Of a stretch of DNA of 8,585 bases, positions 1-6,903 are shown in pieces (within the stretch, counting starts at the first letter, position 1; the number at the start of each line of letters is the position of its first letter). This stretch comes from Geminicoccaceae bacterium (GTDB lineage: Bacteria > Pseudomonadota > Alphaproteobacteria > Geminicoccales > Geminicoccaceae), in contig JAPJRA010000120.1 in NCBI GenBank assembly GCA_030824835.1, forward strand, positions 1 through 8,585, in the 5' to 3' direction. The notes beneath the pieces are model-generated. The model was given only the letters and a program-made list of their open reading frames with translations, searched no databases and had not been told where the DNA came from. Made by a program: the position numbers and the translations under genes.

Positions 1-707
1 GGCATGTTCGCCGCGGTGTAGGCGAAGATGTCCGAGATGATCCGCATCGAGGGCGCGGGCGGGAAGATGTAGGTGTTCCTGACCATGAACTCCTTGAGGA
101 TGTCGTTCTGGATCGTGCCGCTCAGCTTCGCCGCCGGCACACCCTGCTCCTCGGCGGCGACGATGTAGAGCGCCAGGACCGGCAGCACGGCACCGTTCAT
201 GGTCATCGACACGCTCATCTGGTCGAGCGGGATGCCGTGGAACAAGGTCTGCATGTCGAGGATCGAATCGATGGCGACCCCCGCCATGCCGACATCACCC
301 GCGACGCGCGGATGGTCGCTGTCGTAGCCCCGGTGGGTCGCGAGGTCGAAGGCGACCGAGAGGCCCTTCTGGCCGGCGGCGAGGTTGCGCCGGTAGAACG
401 CGTTGCTGTCCTCGGCCGTGGAGAAGCCGGCATACTGCCGGACCGTCCAGGGCTGGGTCGTGTACATGGTGGGGTAGGGGCCACGCAGGAACGGCGGCAG
501 GCCGGGGAACGTGCCCAGGAAGTCCAGCCCCGCGGTGTCCGCGGCGGTGTAGAGCGGCTTGACCGGGATATCCTCCGGCGTCCTCCACGCCAGCTGGTCC
601 GGCGTGTGGGCGGTCGCCGCGGCGAAGGCCTCGGCCCAGGCGCCGGGATCGGCGACGTCTGTCGGCTGGCCCAGCTCGATCTCGGCGAAGCTCGGGATCT
701 TGGTCAT
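1..707 (-). CDS. mutB: Methylmalonyl-CoA mutase large (catalytic) subunit, N-terminal third, cut by window edge
   Basis: This subunit carries the adenosylcobalamin-dependent isomerisation of (R)-methylmalonyl-CoA to succinyl-CoA, in the cytoplasm, as a heterodimer with the small subunit. About 235 codons are present, of roughly 715-720 usual for the family; the B12-binding C-terminus lies beyond position 1. The visible part is the start of the TIM barrel and is very strongly conserved: [20 protein letters not shown] (residues about 77-96), then [40 protein letters not shown] and [19 protein letters not shown]. The Tyr in TMY (residue 82) aligns with the active-site Tyr89 of the Propionibacterium enzyme. 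The ATG start overlaps the TGA of mutA (ATGA at 707-704), and [13 protein letters not shown] is a typical family N-terminus, so the start is secure. The overlap suggests translational coupling and equal production of the subunits. The reading frame is intact up to the window edge. Confidence 0.97.
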   Translation of the reverse strand, partial: MTKIPSFAEIELGQPTDVADPGAWAEAFAAATAHTPDQLAWRTPEDIPVKPLYTAADTAGLDFLGTFPGLPPFLRGPYPTMYTTQPWTVRQYAGFSTAEDSNAFYRRNLAAGQKGLSVAFDLATHRGYDSDHPRVAGDVGMAGVAIDSILDMQTLFHGIPLDQMSVSMTMNGAVLPVLALYIVAAEEQGVPAAKLSGTIQNDILKEFMVRNTYIFPPAPSMRIISDIFAYTAANM

Positions 708-2572
708 GCTACCTCACCGCTGACGCGAGCGTAGGCGTGCTCAAGCGTCTCCAGGACATTGCCGCCCGCATGGACGAACTCGTCGATCCCGGCTGCCTTC
801 CAGGCCTCGCGTTGCGCTTCCCCGGGGCGGCCCATCAGGAACACGCCGGCACTGTGGGCGTGCTTGAGGGCAGTGGCCGCCGGAGCCGCCAGCGTGTCGT
901 AGTTGGCGTCGCTCGAGCAGATCGCCGCCAGCTTGGCGCCGCTGGCCTTGAAGAGGTGCCCGATCTCCTCCAGCGACGGCAGCGGATCGCTCATCACCGT
1001 GGCAAAGCCGCCGGCCTCGAAGAGGTTGCTGGCGAACGTCGCCCGCGCCGCGAACTCGTCGCGCCGTCCCAGGTTGCAGAGGAAGACCCGTGGCCGCTCG
1101 CCGGTGCGGGCCAGGATAGCATCGCTTCGCTCGCGCAGCCGCTCGAACCCCTCGCCCAGACGATGCGCCGGTATCGCGGCGATCCCGGGGGCGCCGGGCC
1201 GTGGCGTGGCCGGCGCCGGCGGCCGCGACGGCTCGGCGAGCTCGGCAAACTCGGAGACGCCGGTGATGGGCTCGCGCCGGCTGGCGATCGCCGCCGACCG
1301 TTCCTGCCAGGTCTGCGCCACCAGCTTCTGCGGGAAGCCCGCCCGCAATGCCGCCAGCATGCCGCCCTGCCGCTCGATGTCCTGAACCAGGCCCCAGGCC
1401 TTCTCCGCGAGCTGCTCGGTCAGGGCCTCGACGTACCAGGCACCGCCGGCCGGATCGACGACCCTGCCGAGGCTGCTCTCCTCGATCAGCACCAGCTGGG
1501 TATTCCGCGCGATCCGCCTCGCCAACGCCTCCGGGAGCCCAAGCGCATGGTCGAACGGCAGCACGGTGATGCTGGTGGCGCCGCCGGCCGCGGCTGCGAA
1601 CGTGGCGACGGTGCTGCGCAGCACATTGACGTAGGGCGCTCGTCGACTGAGCATCCGGGTCGCCGTCTCGGCGTGCAGGCGCAAGTCGGGCATCGCCGTC
1701 GCCGCATCGGCCACCTCCAGGACCCGGCCCCAAAGCCGACGCACGGCACGGAACTTGGCCACTGTCAGGAAGAAGTCGGCGTCGGTGGCCAACGCCAGCC
1801 CGATCTGGCTGGCAGCAGCCCGGGGCTCGAGCCCGGCGTCGACCAGGGTGCGCAGATAGCAGATGCCGGTGGCCACGACCGCCGCCAGCTCCTGCGCCTC
1901 GCTGGCGCCGCCCGCGTGATAGGGGCGCCCGTCGGCCACGAGGGCGGTGATGCCCGGCCACGCGCCGTGCGTCTGGCGCGCGAGCGCCACGGCCGCCGCC
2001 AGTCCGGCCTCCGGCTCCAGCGGGTGGCCCGCGACGGCGGCGCCAAGCGGGTCGGCATTGAGGTCCGCGCGGACAGCCGCCGGGTCGACGGCCTGGTGCC
2101 TCAGCAGATGGAGCAGCGCCTCGGCTGCTGCCGCAAAATCCTTGCCGGCGGCAAGGCCGATCGGGGCGAGGTCGAGATGGACGCCCGTCAGCGCACGTGG
2201 GAGATCGTGCGCCATGGCCGCATCGATCTGGAGCTGGATCGAGGTCACGCCGCGCTCGAGGTCCTCGAGGATCTGAGTGTTCAGGACGGCCGGATCGGGG
2301 TGTGCATGATGTTGTCGCACGTCCCAGCCGCCGGCGACGGTTCCAGCGGCCGTACTCCCGCGTGTGAACGGTGCTGCCCCGGGCAGCCCGACATCCTGGC
2401 CACCATCCAGCGCACCGTAGAGCGGCGTGATCACGATCGCGTCATAGGTTCGCCGCACCAGTCGGCGCTCGAAGTCGGCACCCTTGAGCACCTTTGCCAC
2501 CAAATCGCGCCATTGCGCCGATTCCGCGGCGGGGAACTCTGCCGCGAGGGTGAAGCCGCCGTCGCTGTTCAA
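704..2572 (-). CDS. mutA: Methylmalonyl-CoA mutase small subunit
   Basis: This is the non-catalytic partner of MutB in the heterodimeric mutase. From the chosen TTG it has 622 residues, the usual size. The N-terminus [11 protein letters not shown]...[19 protein letters not shown] (residues 7-39) and WDVRQHH...[21 protein letters not shown] (83-117) are family hallmarks. A TIM-barrel-like domain runs to about residue 440, then a proline-rich linker (about 449-465), then a cobalamin-domain fold (about 493-622). That last domain reads CNLGRRDEF (499-507) where B12-binding subunits have DxHxxG, as expected for the small subunit, which does not bind B12. The start is inferred: TTG at 2572 is preceded by AGGA at an 8-nt spacing and gives the normal N-terminus. 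The same frame stays open to 2986, but that extension has no family similarity and would overlap the divergent gene's start. It is the first gene of the mutAB pair and overlaps mutB by 4 nt. I see no frameshift. Confidence 0.95.
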   Translation of the reverse strand: MNSDGGFTLAAEFPAAESAQWRDLVAKVLKGADFERRLVRRTYDAIVITPLYGALDGGQDVGLPGAAPFTRGSTAAGTVAGGWDVRQHHAHPDPAVLNTQILEDLERGVTSIQLQIDAAMAHDLPRALTGVHLDLAPIGLAAGKDFAAAAEALLHLLRHQAVDPAAVRADLNADPLGAAVAGHPLEPEAGLAAAVALARQTHGAWPGITALVADGRPYHAGGASEAQELAAVVATGICYLRTLVDAGLEPRAAASQIGLALATDADFFLTVAKFRAVRRLWGRVLEVADAATAMPDLRLHAETATRMLSRRAPYVNVLRSTVATFAAAAGGATSITVLPFDHALGLPEALARRIARNTQLVLIEESSLGRVVDPAGGAWYVEALTEQLAEKAWGLVQDIERQGGMLAALRAGFPQKLVAQTWQERSAAIASRREPITGVSEFAELAEPSRPPAPATPRPGAPGIAAIPAHRLGEGFERLRERSDAILARTGERPRVFLCNLGRRDEFAARATFASNLFEAGGFATVMSDPLPSLEEIGHLFKASGAKLAAICSSDANYDTLAAPAATALKHAHSAGVFLMGRPGEAQREAWKAAGIDEFVHAGGNVLETLEHAYARVSGEVA

Positions 2573-2580
2573 GGAGTTTG

Positions 2581-2584
2581 TCCT
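2581..2584 (-). promoter_or_regulatory. Ribosome binding site of mutA
   Basis: AGGA on the minus strand, 8 nt before the TTG at 2572-2570. It supports the TTG as the true start over upstream in-frame candidates, which have no comparable site and no conserved sequence. Confidence 0.55.
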
Positions 2585-2654
2585 GTTCCAATATGCACGT
2601 CCTGGCACGGGAACGATGCCACGCAACGGCCATGCACTCCAGGGGACGCTCCGT

Positions 2655-2673
2655 CGCAAGCCGTCAGCTTGCG
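2655..2673. repeat. Perfect 7-bp inverted repeat, candidate operator upstream of mutA
   Basis: CGCAAGC and GCTTGCG are separated by 5 bases (CGTCA). It lies 83-101 nt upstream of the mutA TTG. No T-run follows on either strand, so a terminator is unlikely, and its place between divergent genes favours a protein-binding site. The GCAA/TTGC half-sites recall the TTTGCAAA-type sites that I remember for the propionyl-CoA regulator PccR of Rhodobacter, but the match is partial and this is only a suggestion. Confidence 0.35.
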
Positions 2674-2718
2674 GGTGCGGCAGTGAAAGCGCTCCTAAGT
2701 TAGGCGAAAGATGTGCAC

Positions 2719-2732
2719 TTGCAGCATCGCAA
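2719..2732. repeat. TTGC-N6-GCAA dyad, possible second operator element
   Basis: The plus strand reads TTGCAGCATCGCAA, and the minus strand reads TTTGCGATGCTGCAAG when flanks are included. It shares TTGC/GCAA half-sites with the inverted repeat 45 bases away at 2655-2673. A 4-bp arm is short and could be chance. Confidence 0.2.
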
Positions 2733-2747
2733 ATATAACCTTGGACA

Positions 2748-2785
2748 AAAGGCGCTCGGCCTTTGCCTACATTCGTCCGGCCGAG
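2748..2785 (+). repeat. Two overlapping, mutually exclusive possible hairpins
   Basis: AAAGGC (2748-2753) pairs perfectly with GCCTTT (2759-2764) across a 5-base loop. CTCGGCC (2755-2761) pairs perfectly with GGCCGAG (2779-2785) across 17 bases. The second structure uses bases 2759-2761 of the first, so only one can form at a time. If transcribed as a leader of the co-polymerase gene, they would sit about 200-240 nt before its start. No attached T-run or known riboswitch consensus was seen. Confidence 0.25.
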
Positions 2786-2975
2786 GCGAGTGCCATGGCC
2801 CGCCAAAATGCCACATGAGCAGGCTATCGCTCGTGCCGCCGCATCTGGGGCGCGTTGCCGAGAGGACGCTATGCAGCTTGGGCGTTTTCTTGCGTTGCGG
2901 GATGGTGTATGAAGCTTTCGATTGAAGTTCCTGATGCCATTGCCCTCGTCCGGTGAGCCGGCATCCGCTCCGAAC

Positions 2976-2979
2976 AGGA
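2976..2979 (+). promoter_or_regulatory. Ribosome binding site selecting ATG 2985 of the co-polymerase gene
   Basis: AGGA lies 5 nt before the ATG at 2985. The in-frame TTG at 2922 would add 21 residues but has no clear Shine-Dalgarno sequence, so the ATG is preferred. Confidence 0.6.
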
Positions 2980-2984
2980 TCAAC

Positions 2985-5252
2985 ATGACGCCTCAGCCAG
3001 CCGATTCCGTACGCCCTGCTGCCGAGGCCGTTGTCGCCGACGACACCGGCCTGGACATCAAGGATCTGATTGGCATCCTGCGACGCCGCAAGACGGTGAT
3101 CATCTCCACCGTGCTGCTGGTGACGACGCTGGCCGTACTCGTCGGTCTTCAGGTGACGAGAAAATATACGGCTACCGCTCTGGTGATGATCGACCCCAAC
3201 CAGAGCCGAGTTGTCGATGTCGAATCGGTGATTCAGGGACTGGGCACGGACGCCTCGACGGTCGAGAGCCAGATGCGGATCATCGGCTCGAGATTCCAGC
3301 TCGAGCGGTTGGCGGAAAATCTCGGTATCTTCCAGGATCCCGAATTCAATGTGGCGCTGCGCAATCCCGACCGTGACGTGCAGATGCAGGTCGAGGGTCC
3401 GTTCGAATCGCTGTTATCGTGGATTCCCGACGAGTGGCTGGTTGCGACCGGTATCGCTGCTGAACCCGTCGATGCGGTAAACGATGAGGCGCCGATCCTC
3501 CAGCACGAGGCGACGATCGAAGCCTTTAGCGACCGGCTCAAGGTGACGCCCGAGGGGCGGTCCTACGTCATCAAGCTGGCCTTCACCTCGGAAGATCCCA
3601 AGAAGGCCGCCCGGGTCGTCAATGCCGCCGCCGATCTCTATGTGTCGACGCTGCTGGACGAGAAGGTTACCAAGACTGATCGGGCTTCGGCATGGCTGGC
3701 CGAGCGGCTTGACGAGCTGCGTGCGGAAACCAAGGCTGCGGAAAATGCGGTAGAGCAATATCGCACCGAGCATGGCATCAACGATGCCAGCGGCGTGCTG
3801 ACGCTGAACGAGCAACGCCTGTATAATGTCAACCAGCGGCTATCCGAGCTGCGGGCGGATTATGCCGGCTCCCAGGCCAAGCTCACCCAGATCCGCGACA
3901 TGCGAAGCCAAGGCCTCAAGGCGCTTCAGGCAGTGCCCGAGGTGCTTCAGTCTCAGGTCATTATCGACCTGCGTGCACGAGAGACGGAACTGCTCAAGGA
4001 AGAATCCGAGCTCCGGAGCACCTTCGGCTCGAAACATCCGGCGATCGTCAGCATTCAGGAGGAGAAGGCTACCCTGGAGCGCAAGATCGACGCCGAGGTT
4101 CAGCGCATCACCAAAACAATCGAGAACGACAGCGAGGTCATAGCGTCACGGATCGCGGCGCTGGAGCAGCAGGTCAAGGAAGTCTCAGGCGACACAAGCC
4201 TCGATCGCGAGGTCGCGGTAAGGCTACATGAGCTGGAGCGAGACGCCGACGCGTCCCGCAATCTCTACAACATGTTCCTGCAGCGCTACAAAGAGACTGC
4301 CGATCAGCAGGACCTCATCGAGGCCGATGCGAAGGTGGTGTCGACGGCGGCACCGCCCAGTGAGCCCAGCACCCCAGGTCCGAAACTGTTCGGTGCGGTA
4401 GGCTTTACCGCGTCCATCATGATGGGCGCACTGCTGGCCTTGCTGCTGGAGCGGTTCGACAGCGGGCTGCGCAGCGCCAAGCAGGTCGAGCAGACGCTCG
4501 GACTGCCGGCCCTCGGGCTGGTGCCGCGGCTCGCGAGGCTGAAGCGCAACCAGAAGCCGCATCAATATCTGCTGTCGAAGCCGCTGTCGGCCTACGCCGA
4601 ATCGGTGCGTGCGATCTACACGTCCCTCCAGCTCTCCAACGTCGACGAGCCGCCGCAGGTGGTTCTGGTGACCTCGTCCCTGCCGCAGGAAGGCAAGACC
4701 ACGCTGTCCTTGAGCCTCGCCACCTTCGCCGCCAGCTCAGGGCAGCGGGTCCTGCTCATGGATCTGGATCTGCGGCATCCCAGCGTGCACCGAGACCTCG
4801 GCGTCACGCCGACGGAGGGGCTGGTGGAGTACATGGCTGGCGAGCGCGATCTCGACGACGTGATCGTGCACAACGACACCGCCAACCTCTGGTACCTGCC
4901 GGTCAAGCGCCAGACCGCGAACCCGACCGACCTGCTCGGCAGTAAGAAGATGAAGGCGCTGTTCGCCCTGCTCCGCGAGCGCTTCGATTTCATCGTGCTG
5001 GACACCGCGCCGCTGCTCGGGGTCACGGACACCAAGGTGGTGTCGCGGTTTGCCGACAAGGTGTTGTTCGCGATGCAATGGGACAAGACGAGCAAGGACA
5101 CAGCCGTTAATGCGCTGTCCCACATGCGCGAGGCCAAGGGTCACATGGCCGGCGTGGTGCTCACCCAGGTCGATGTCCGCAAGCACGCCCAGTACGGTTA
5201 TGGTGACGTTGGGCAATATTACGGCAAGTACCAGAAATATTACGTAAACTGA
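2985..5252 (+). CDS. PCP-2a polysaccharide co-polymerase with BY-kinase domain (Wzc/GumC/ExoP-like)
   Basis: This inner-membrane protein probably controls chain length and export of an exopolysaccharide or capsule by autophosphorylation cycles. It has 755 residues. In order: Wzz-type N-terminus (about 23-115) with a basic RRRK patch (33-36) before membrane span 1 (about 37-58); a long periplasmic coiled coil (about 230-410); a GNVR-type segment RNLYNMFLQRYKE (425-437); a proline-rich stretch AAPPSEPSTPGPK (455-467); membrane span 2 (about 468-489); and a cytoplasmic kinase. The kinase has Walker A SSLPQEGKTT (564-573, Lys571), Walker A' VLLMDLDLR (589-597, Asp593/Asp595) and Walker B FIVLDTAP (669-676, Asp673). 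The tail has seven tyrosines (737, 739, 745, 746, 749, 752, 753), the usual autophosphorylation cluster. The motif normally read as ExxRxxR is E539-R542-Y545 here. No sugar-polymer genes flank it in this window. The 5' half is less GC-rich than neighbouring genes (33/60 G+C at 3181-3240 against 44/60 at 7441-7500). The polymer cannot be named. Confidence 0.94.
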   Translation: MTPQPADSVRPAAEAVVADDTGLDIKDLIGILRRRKTVIISTVLLVTTLAVLVGLQVTRKYTATALVMIDPNQSRVVDVESVIQGLGTDASTVESQMRIIGSRFQLERLAENLGIFQDPEFNVALRNPDRDVQMQVEGPFESLLSWIPDEWLVATGIAAEPVDAVNDEAPILQHEATIEAFSDRLKVTPEGRSYVIKLAFTSEDPKKAARVVNAAADLYVSTLLDEKVTKTDRASAWLAERLDELRAETKAAENAVEQYRTEHGINDASGVLTLNEQRLYNVNQRLSELRADYAGSQAKLTQIRDMRSQGLKALQAVPEVLQSQVIIDLRARETELLKEESELRSTFGSKHPAIVSIQEEKATLERKIDAEVQRITKTIENDSEVIASRIAALEQQVKEVSGDTSLDREVAVRLHELERDADASRNLYNMFLQRYKETADQQDLIEADAKVVSTAAPPSEPSTPGPKLFGAVGFTASIMMGALLALLLERFDSGLRSAKQVEQTLGLPALGLVPRLARLKRNQKPHQYLLSKPLSAYAESVRAIYTSLQLSNVDEPPQVVLVTSSLPQEGKTTLSLSLATFAASSGQRVLLMDLDLRHPSVHRDLGVTPTEGLVEYMAGERDLDDVIVHNDTANLWYLPVKRQTANPTDLLGSKKMKALFALLRERFDFIVLDTAPLLGVTDTKVVSRFADKVLFAMQWDKTSKDTAVNALSHMREAKGHMAGVVLTQVDVRKHAQYGYGDVGQYYGKYQKYYVN

Positions 5253-5260
5253 GGCTTCCG

Positions 5261-5295
5261 ATAGCGCATTGGCCCGGCGGCGACGGAGGCGCTAT
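5261..5295 (+). repeat. 7-bp inverted repeat just after the co-polymerase gene
   Basis: ATAGCGC (5261-5267) and GCGCTAT (5289-5295) are perfect complements with a 21-base loop, starting 9 nt after the stop codon. The right arm is itself part of the palindrome CGCTATAGCG (5290-5299). There is no T-run, so it could be a weak terminator, an mRNA 3'-end stabiliser or chance. It lies before the 29-residue gene, and may separate the two or allow partial read-through. Confidence 0.3.
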
Positions 5296-5360
5296 AGCGG
5301 CAGGGCGGGGCGGTGGCCTCGCCCACTTGCTCTGAAGAATCCGACCCGGGAGCGACCGGC

Positions 5361-5450
5361 ATGCGACTCTACGATTTCGGCGTCACCTTCATCCTGATCG
5401 CCGCCGTCTGTGCGGCGGTGGCCATGGTGGTGGCGGCCCAGGTCGCCTGA
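5361..5450 (+). CDS. 29-residue single-span membrane microprotein, function unknown
   Basis: I do not recognise a family. ATG at 5361 is preceded by GGGAG (5348-5352) at an 8-nt spacing, and the frame runs to TGA at 5448-5450. The protein begins MRLYDFGVTFILIAAVCAAV and ends ...VVAAQVA. After a short N-terminus with one Arg and one Asp, almost everything from residue 7 on is hydrophobic, giving one membrane span with a single Cys (residue 17). It has no cleavage-site pattern and almost nothing beyond the span, so a small integral membrane protein is likelier than a secreted one. It starts 108 nt after the co-polymerase stop on the same strand, and ends right before a stem-loop between convergent genes. 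A link with the co-polymerase is inference from position only. Its small size means it could be a chance frame, but the ribosome binding site and the coherent hydrophobic sequence argue for a gene. Confidence 0.5.
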   Translation: MRLYDFGVTFILIAAVCAAVAMVVAAQVA

Positions 5451-5455
5451 CCTGC

Positions 5456-5489
5456 CGGCGAGCGCGGCCGACTACACCGACGCTCGCCG
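5456..5489. terminator. 9-bp stem-loop between convergent genes, probable bidirectional terminator
   Basis: CGGCGAGCG (5456-5464) and CGCTCGCCG (5481-5489) are perfect complements with a 16-base loop. The stem fills most of the 44-base gap between the stop of the 29-residue gene (5450) and the stop of the aldehyde dehydrogenase gene (5495). No U-tract follows on either strand, so it would not be a classic intrinsic terminator. Such stems between convergent genes in GC-rich bacteria may end transcription with help or protect 3' ends. Confidence 0.5.
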
Positions 5490-5494
5490 CGCCG

Positions 5495-6880
5495 TCACTC
5501 CAGGCGCAGATGGAAGCTCTTGGGACGGGTCAGCTGGCCGTAGGCGAGTTCGGAGAGCGAGCAGCCGCGGCCGGAATCCTTGACGCCGACCCACGCCAGC
5601 GCCGGATCGAGATAGTCGCATCGGTTCATGAACCAGGTGCCGGTCTCGATCCGATCGCCGATCCGTAGTGCCGCCTCGACATCCTGCGTCCAGACCGAGG
5701 CGGTCAGGCCGAAGTCGCTGTCGTTCATCAGCCGGACCGCCTCGTCGTCCCCGTCCACCGGCATGATACCGACCACGGGGGCGAAGCTCTCCTCGCGCAT
5801 GATCCGCATCTCGTGGCTCACGTTCACCAGGCACTGCGGCGCCATGTAGGCGGACCCGCGCCGCTCGCGCGCGAAGGCCCCGGTGTCGATCAGGGGCCTC
5901 GCCCCTTGCGCCACGGCCGCCTCGACTTGATCGCGGGCGAAGTCGGCGGCGGCAGGGCGCGCCATCGGCCCCAGGGTCGTACCGGGCTCGGTCGGGTCGC
6001 CCAGCACGTACCGCGCCGCCAGTTCGGCGTAGCCTTGCACGAACGCATCGAAGCGGCGGCGGTGGACATAAATCCGCTCGATGCCGCAGCAGCTCTGGCC
6101 GGAGTTGAAGCAGGCGCCGTCGACCAGGCTTTCGATGGCCTTGGCGAGGTCGGCATCCTCGCGGACATAGGCCGGGTCCTTGCCGCCGAGCTCCTGGTTG
6201 GTCCCGATAAACGTCGTCGCCGCCGCCTGCTGCACCGCATGGCCGCCGGGGACCGAGCCCGTGAAGGCCACCAGCTGGGCGGCTCCACTGCCGATCAGCC
6301 GCAGCACCGACTCGTGGCCGAGATGCAAATGCTGGAACACACCGGCGGGGAGTCCGGCCTCGTCGAACGCCTGCTGGAGCCGCTCGGCGCAGAGCGGCGT
6401 CTGCGCCGAGTGCTTCAAGAGCACGACATTGCCCGCGACCAGGGCCGGGACGATGCTGTTGATGGCCGTGAGATAGGGATAGTTCCAGGGTGCGATGACG
6501 AACACGAGCCCCAGCGGCTCATGCCGGATGAACCGCATGAAGCCCGGCTTGTCGCCGACCTCGCGATCGGCCAGGGCGCGCGGGGCCGCCGCCAGCATGT
6601 AGCGCGCCCGCTCCTCCAGGCCGCGGATCTCGCCCGGGCTCTGGTCGATGGGGCGGCCCATCTGCCAGGTGATCTCGGCCGCCAGCTCGTCGCTGCGCGC
6701 CACCAGGGCGTCGACGGCGCCGCCGATCAGCCGCAGCCGCTCGGCCAGGGGCATCGCCCGCCATGAGTGGAAGGCCCGCCCGGCGCGCTCCACGGCCGCA
6801 GCGATCGCACCCTCGCCCGCGAGCTCGCGCTCGACGAATATCCGCCCGTCGACGGGCGAGACCGTGCGCAGCAGAGTCAT
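5495..6880 (-). CDS. NAD(P)-dependent aldehyde dehydrogenase family protein
   Basis: It should oxidise an aldehyde to a carboxylate with NAD(P)+ in the cytoplasm; the substrate cannot be told from sequence. It has 461 residues, slightly short but complete for the family. Visible motifs: PWNYP (131-135, oxyanion Asn133), LLKHS (154-158, cofactor-binding Lys156), FTGSV (206-210), ELGGKDP (230-236, general base Glu230), FNSGQSCCGIER (258-269, nucleophile Cys264), EESFAPV (363-369, where many relatives have FGP) and a C-terminus FMNRCDYLDPALAWVGVKDS (417-436). The ATG at 6880 has AGGA (6891-6894) 10 nt upstream. It is the last gene of the minus-strand set and starts 23 nt after the stop of the CBS protein, so an operon is likely. 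A role in aldehyde removal or C1/furan metabolism is possible from its neighbours but unproven. Confidence 0.93.
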   Translation of the reverse strand: MTLLRTVSPVDGRIFVERELAGEGAIAAAVERAGRAFHSWRAMPLAERLRLIGGAVDALVARSDELAAEITWQMGRPIDQSPGEIRGLEERARYMLAAAPRALADREVGDKPGFMRFIRHEPLGLVFVIAPWNYPYLTAINSIVPALVAGNVVLLKHSAQTPLCAERLQQAFDEAGLPAGVFQHLHLGHESVLRLIGSGAAQLVAFTGSVPGGHAVQQAAATTFIGTNQELGGKDPAYVREDADLAKAIESLVDGACFNSGQSCCGIERIYVHRRRFDAFVQGYAELAARYVLGDPTEPGTTLGPMARPAAADFARDQVEAAVAQGARPLIDTGAFARERRGSAYMAPQCLVNVSHEMRIMREESFAPVVGIMPVDGDDEAVRLMNDSDFGLTASVWTQDVEAALRIGDRIETGTWFMNRCDYLDPALAWVGVKDSGRGCSLSELAYGQLTRPKSFHLRLE

Positions 6881-6903
6881 GCCGCTGGTGTCCTGCTCGG
6901 ATG

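Larger units (their letters stand above)
2573..2984. other. Divergent intergenic region between mutA and the polysaccharide co-polymerase gene
   Basis: This 412-base region should hold the promoters of both divergent genes. I could not find a -35/-10 pair with good matches and 16-18 nt spacing on either strand. It contains a perfect inverted repeat at 2655-2673, a TTGC/GCAA dyad at 2719-2732, and two overlapping possible hairpins at 2748-2764 and 2755-2785. A 15-codon reading frame lies at 2909-2956. Open frames crossing the region on both strands have no recognisable protein character and look like by-products of GC-rich sequence. No transposon remnant or tRNA was seen. Confidence 0.6.

Noticed and set aside
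741..1961. 406-codon minus-strand frame inside mutA
   Set aside because: It is an alternative frame of mutA, low-complexity Arg/Gly/Ala-rich, without a ribosome binding site or recognisable domain.
737..2686. 649-codon open frame on the plus strand opposite mutA
   Set aside because: It is antisense to a clear mutA gene with conserved motifs, and its translation is Arg/Gly-rich with no family character; such shadow frames are usual in GC-rich genes.
2734..2739. TATAAC as a -10 box on the plus strand
   Set aside because: The hexamer 17 nt upstream (ATGTGC) is a poor -35, and TTGCAG is too close, so no promoter is claimed.
2713..2925. 70-codon plus-strand frame before the co-polymerase gene
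   Set aside because: No convincing ribosome binding site and a protein composition rich in Cys, His and Gly without a metal-site pattern; it is most likely noncoding leader.
2922..2984. TTG start at 2922 for the co-polymerase, adding 21 residues
   Set aside because: The ATG at 2985 has AGGA at a 5-nt spacing, while the TTG has no clear site, and the extra residues add no recognised element.
5813..6766. 317-codon plus-strand frame opposite the aldehyde dehydrogenase
   Set aside because: It is antisense to a gene with a full set of ALDH motifs, and its translation resembles no protein family.
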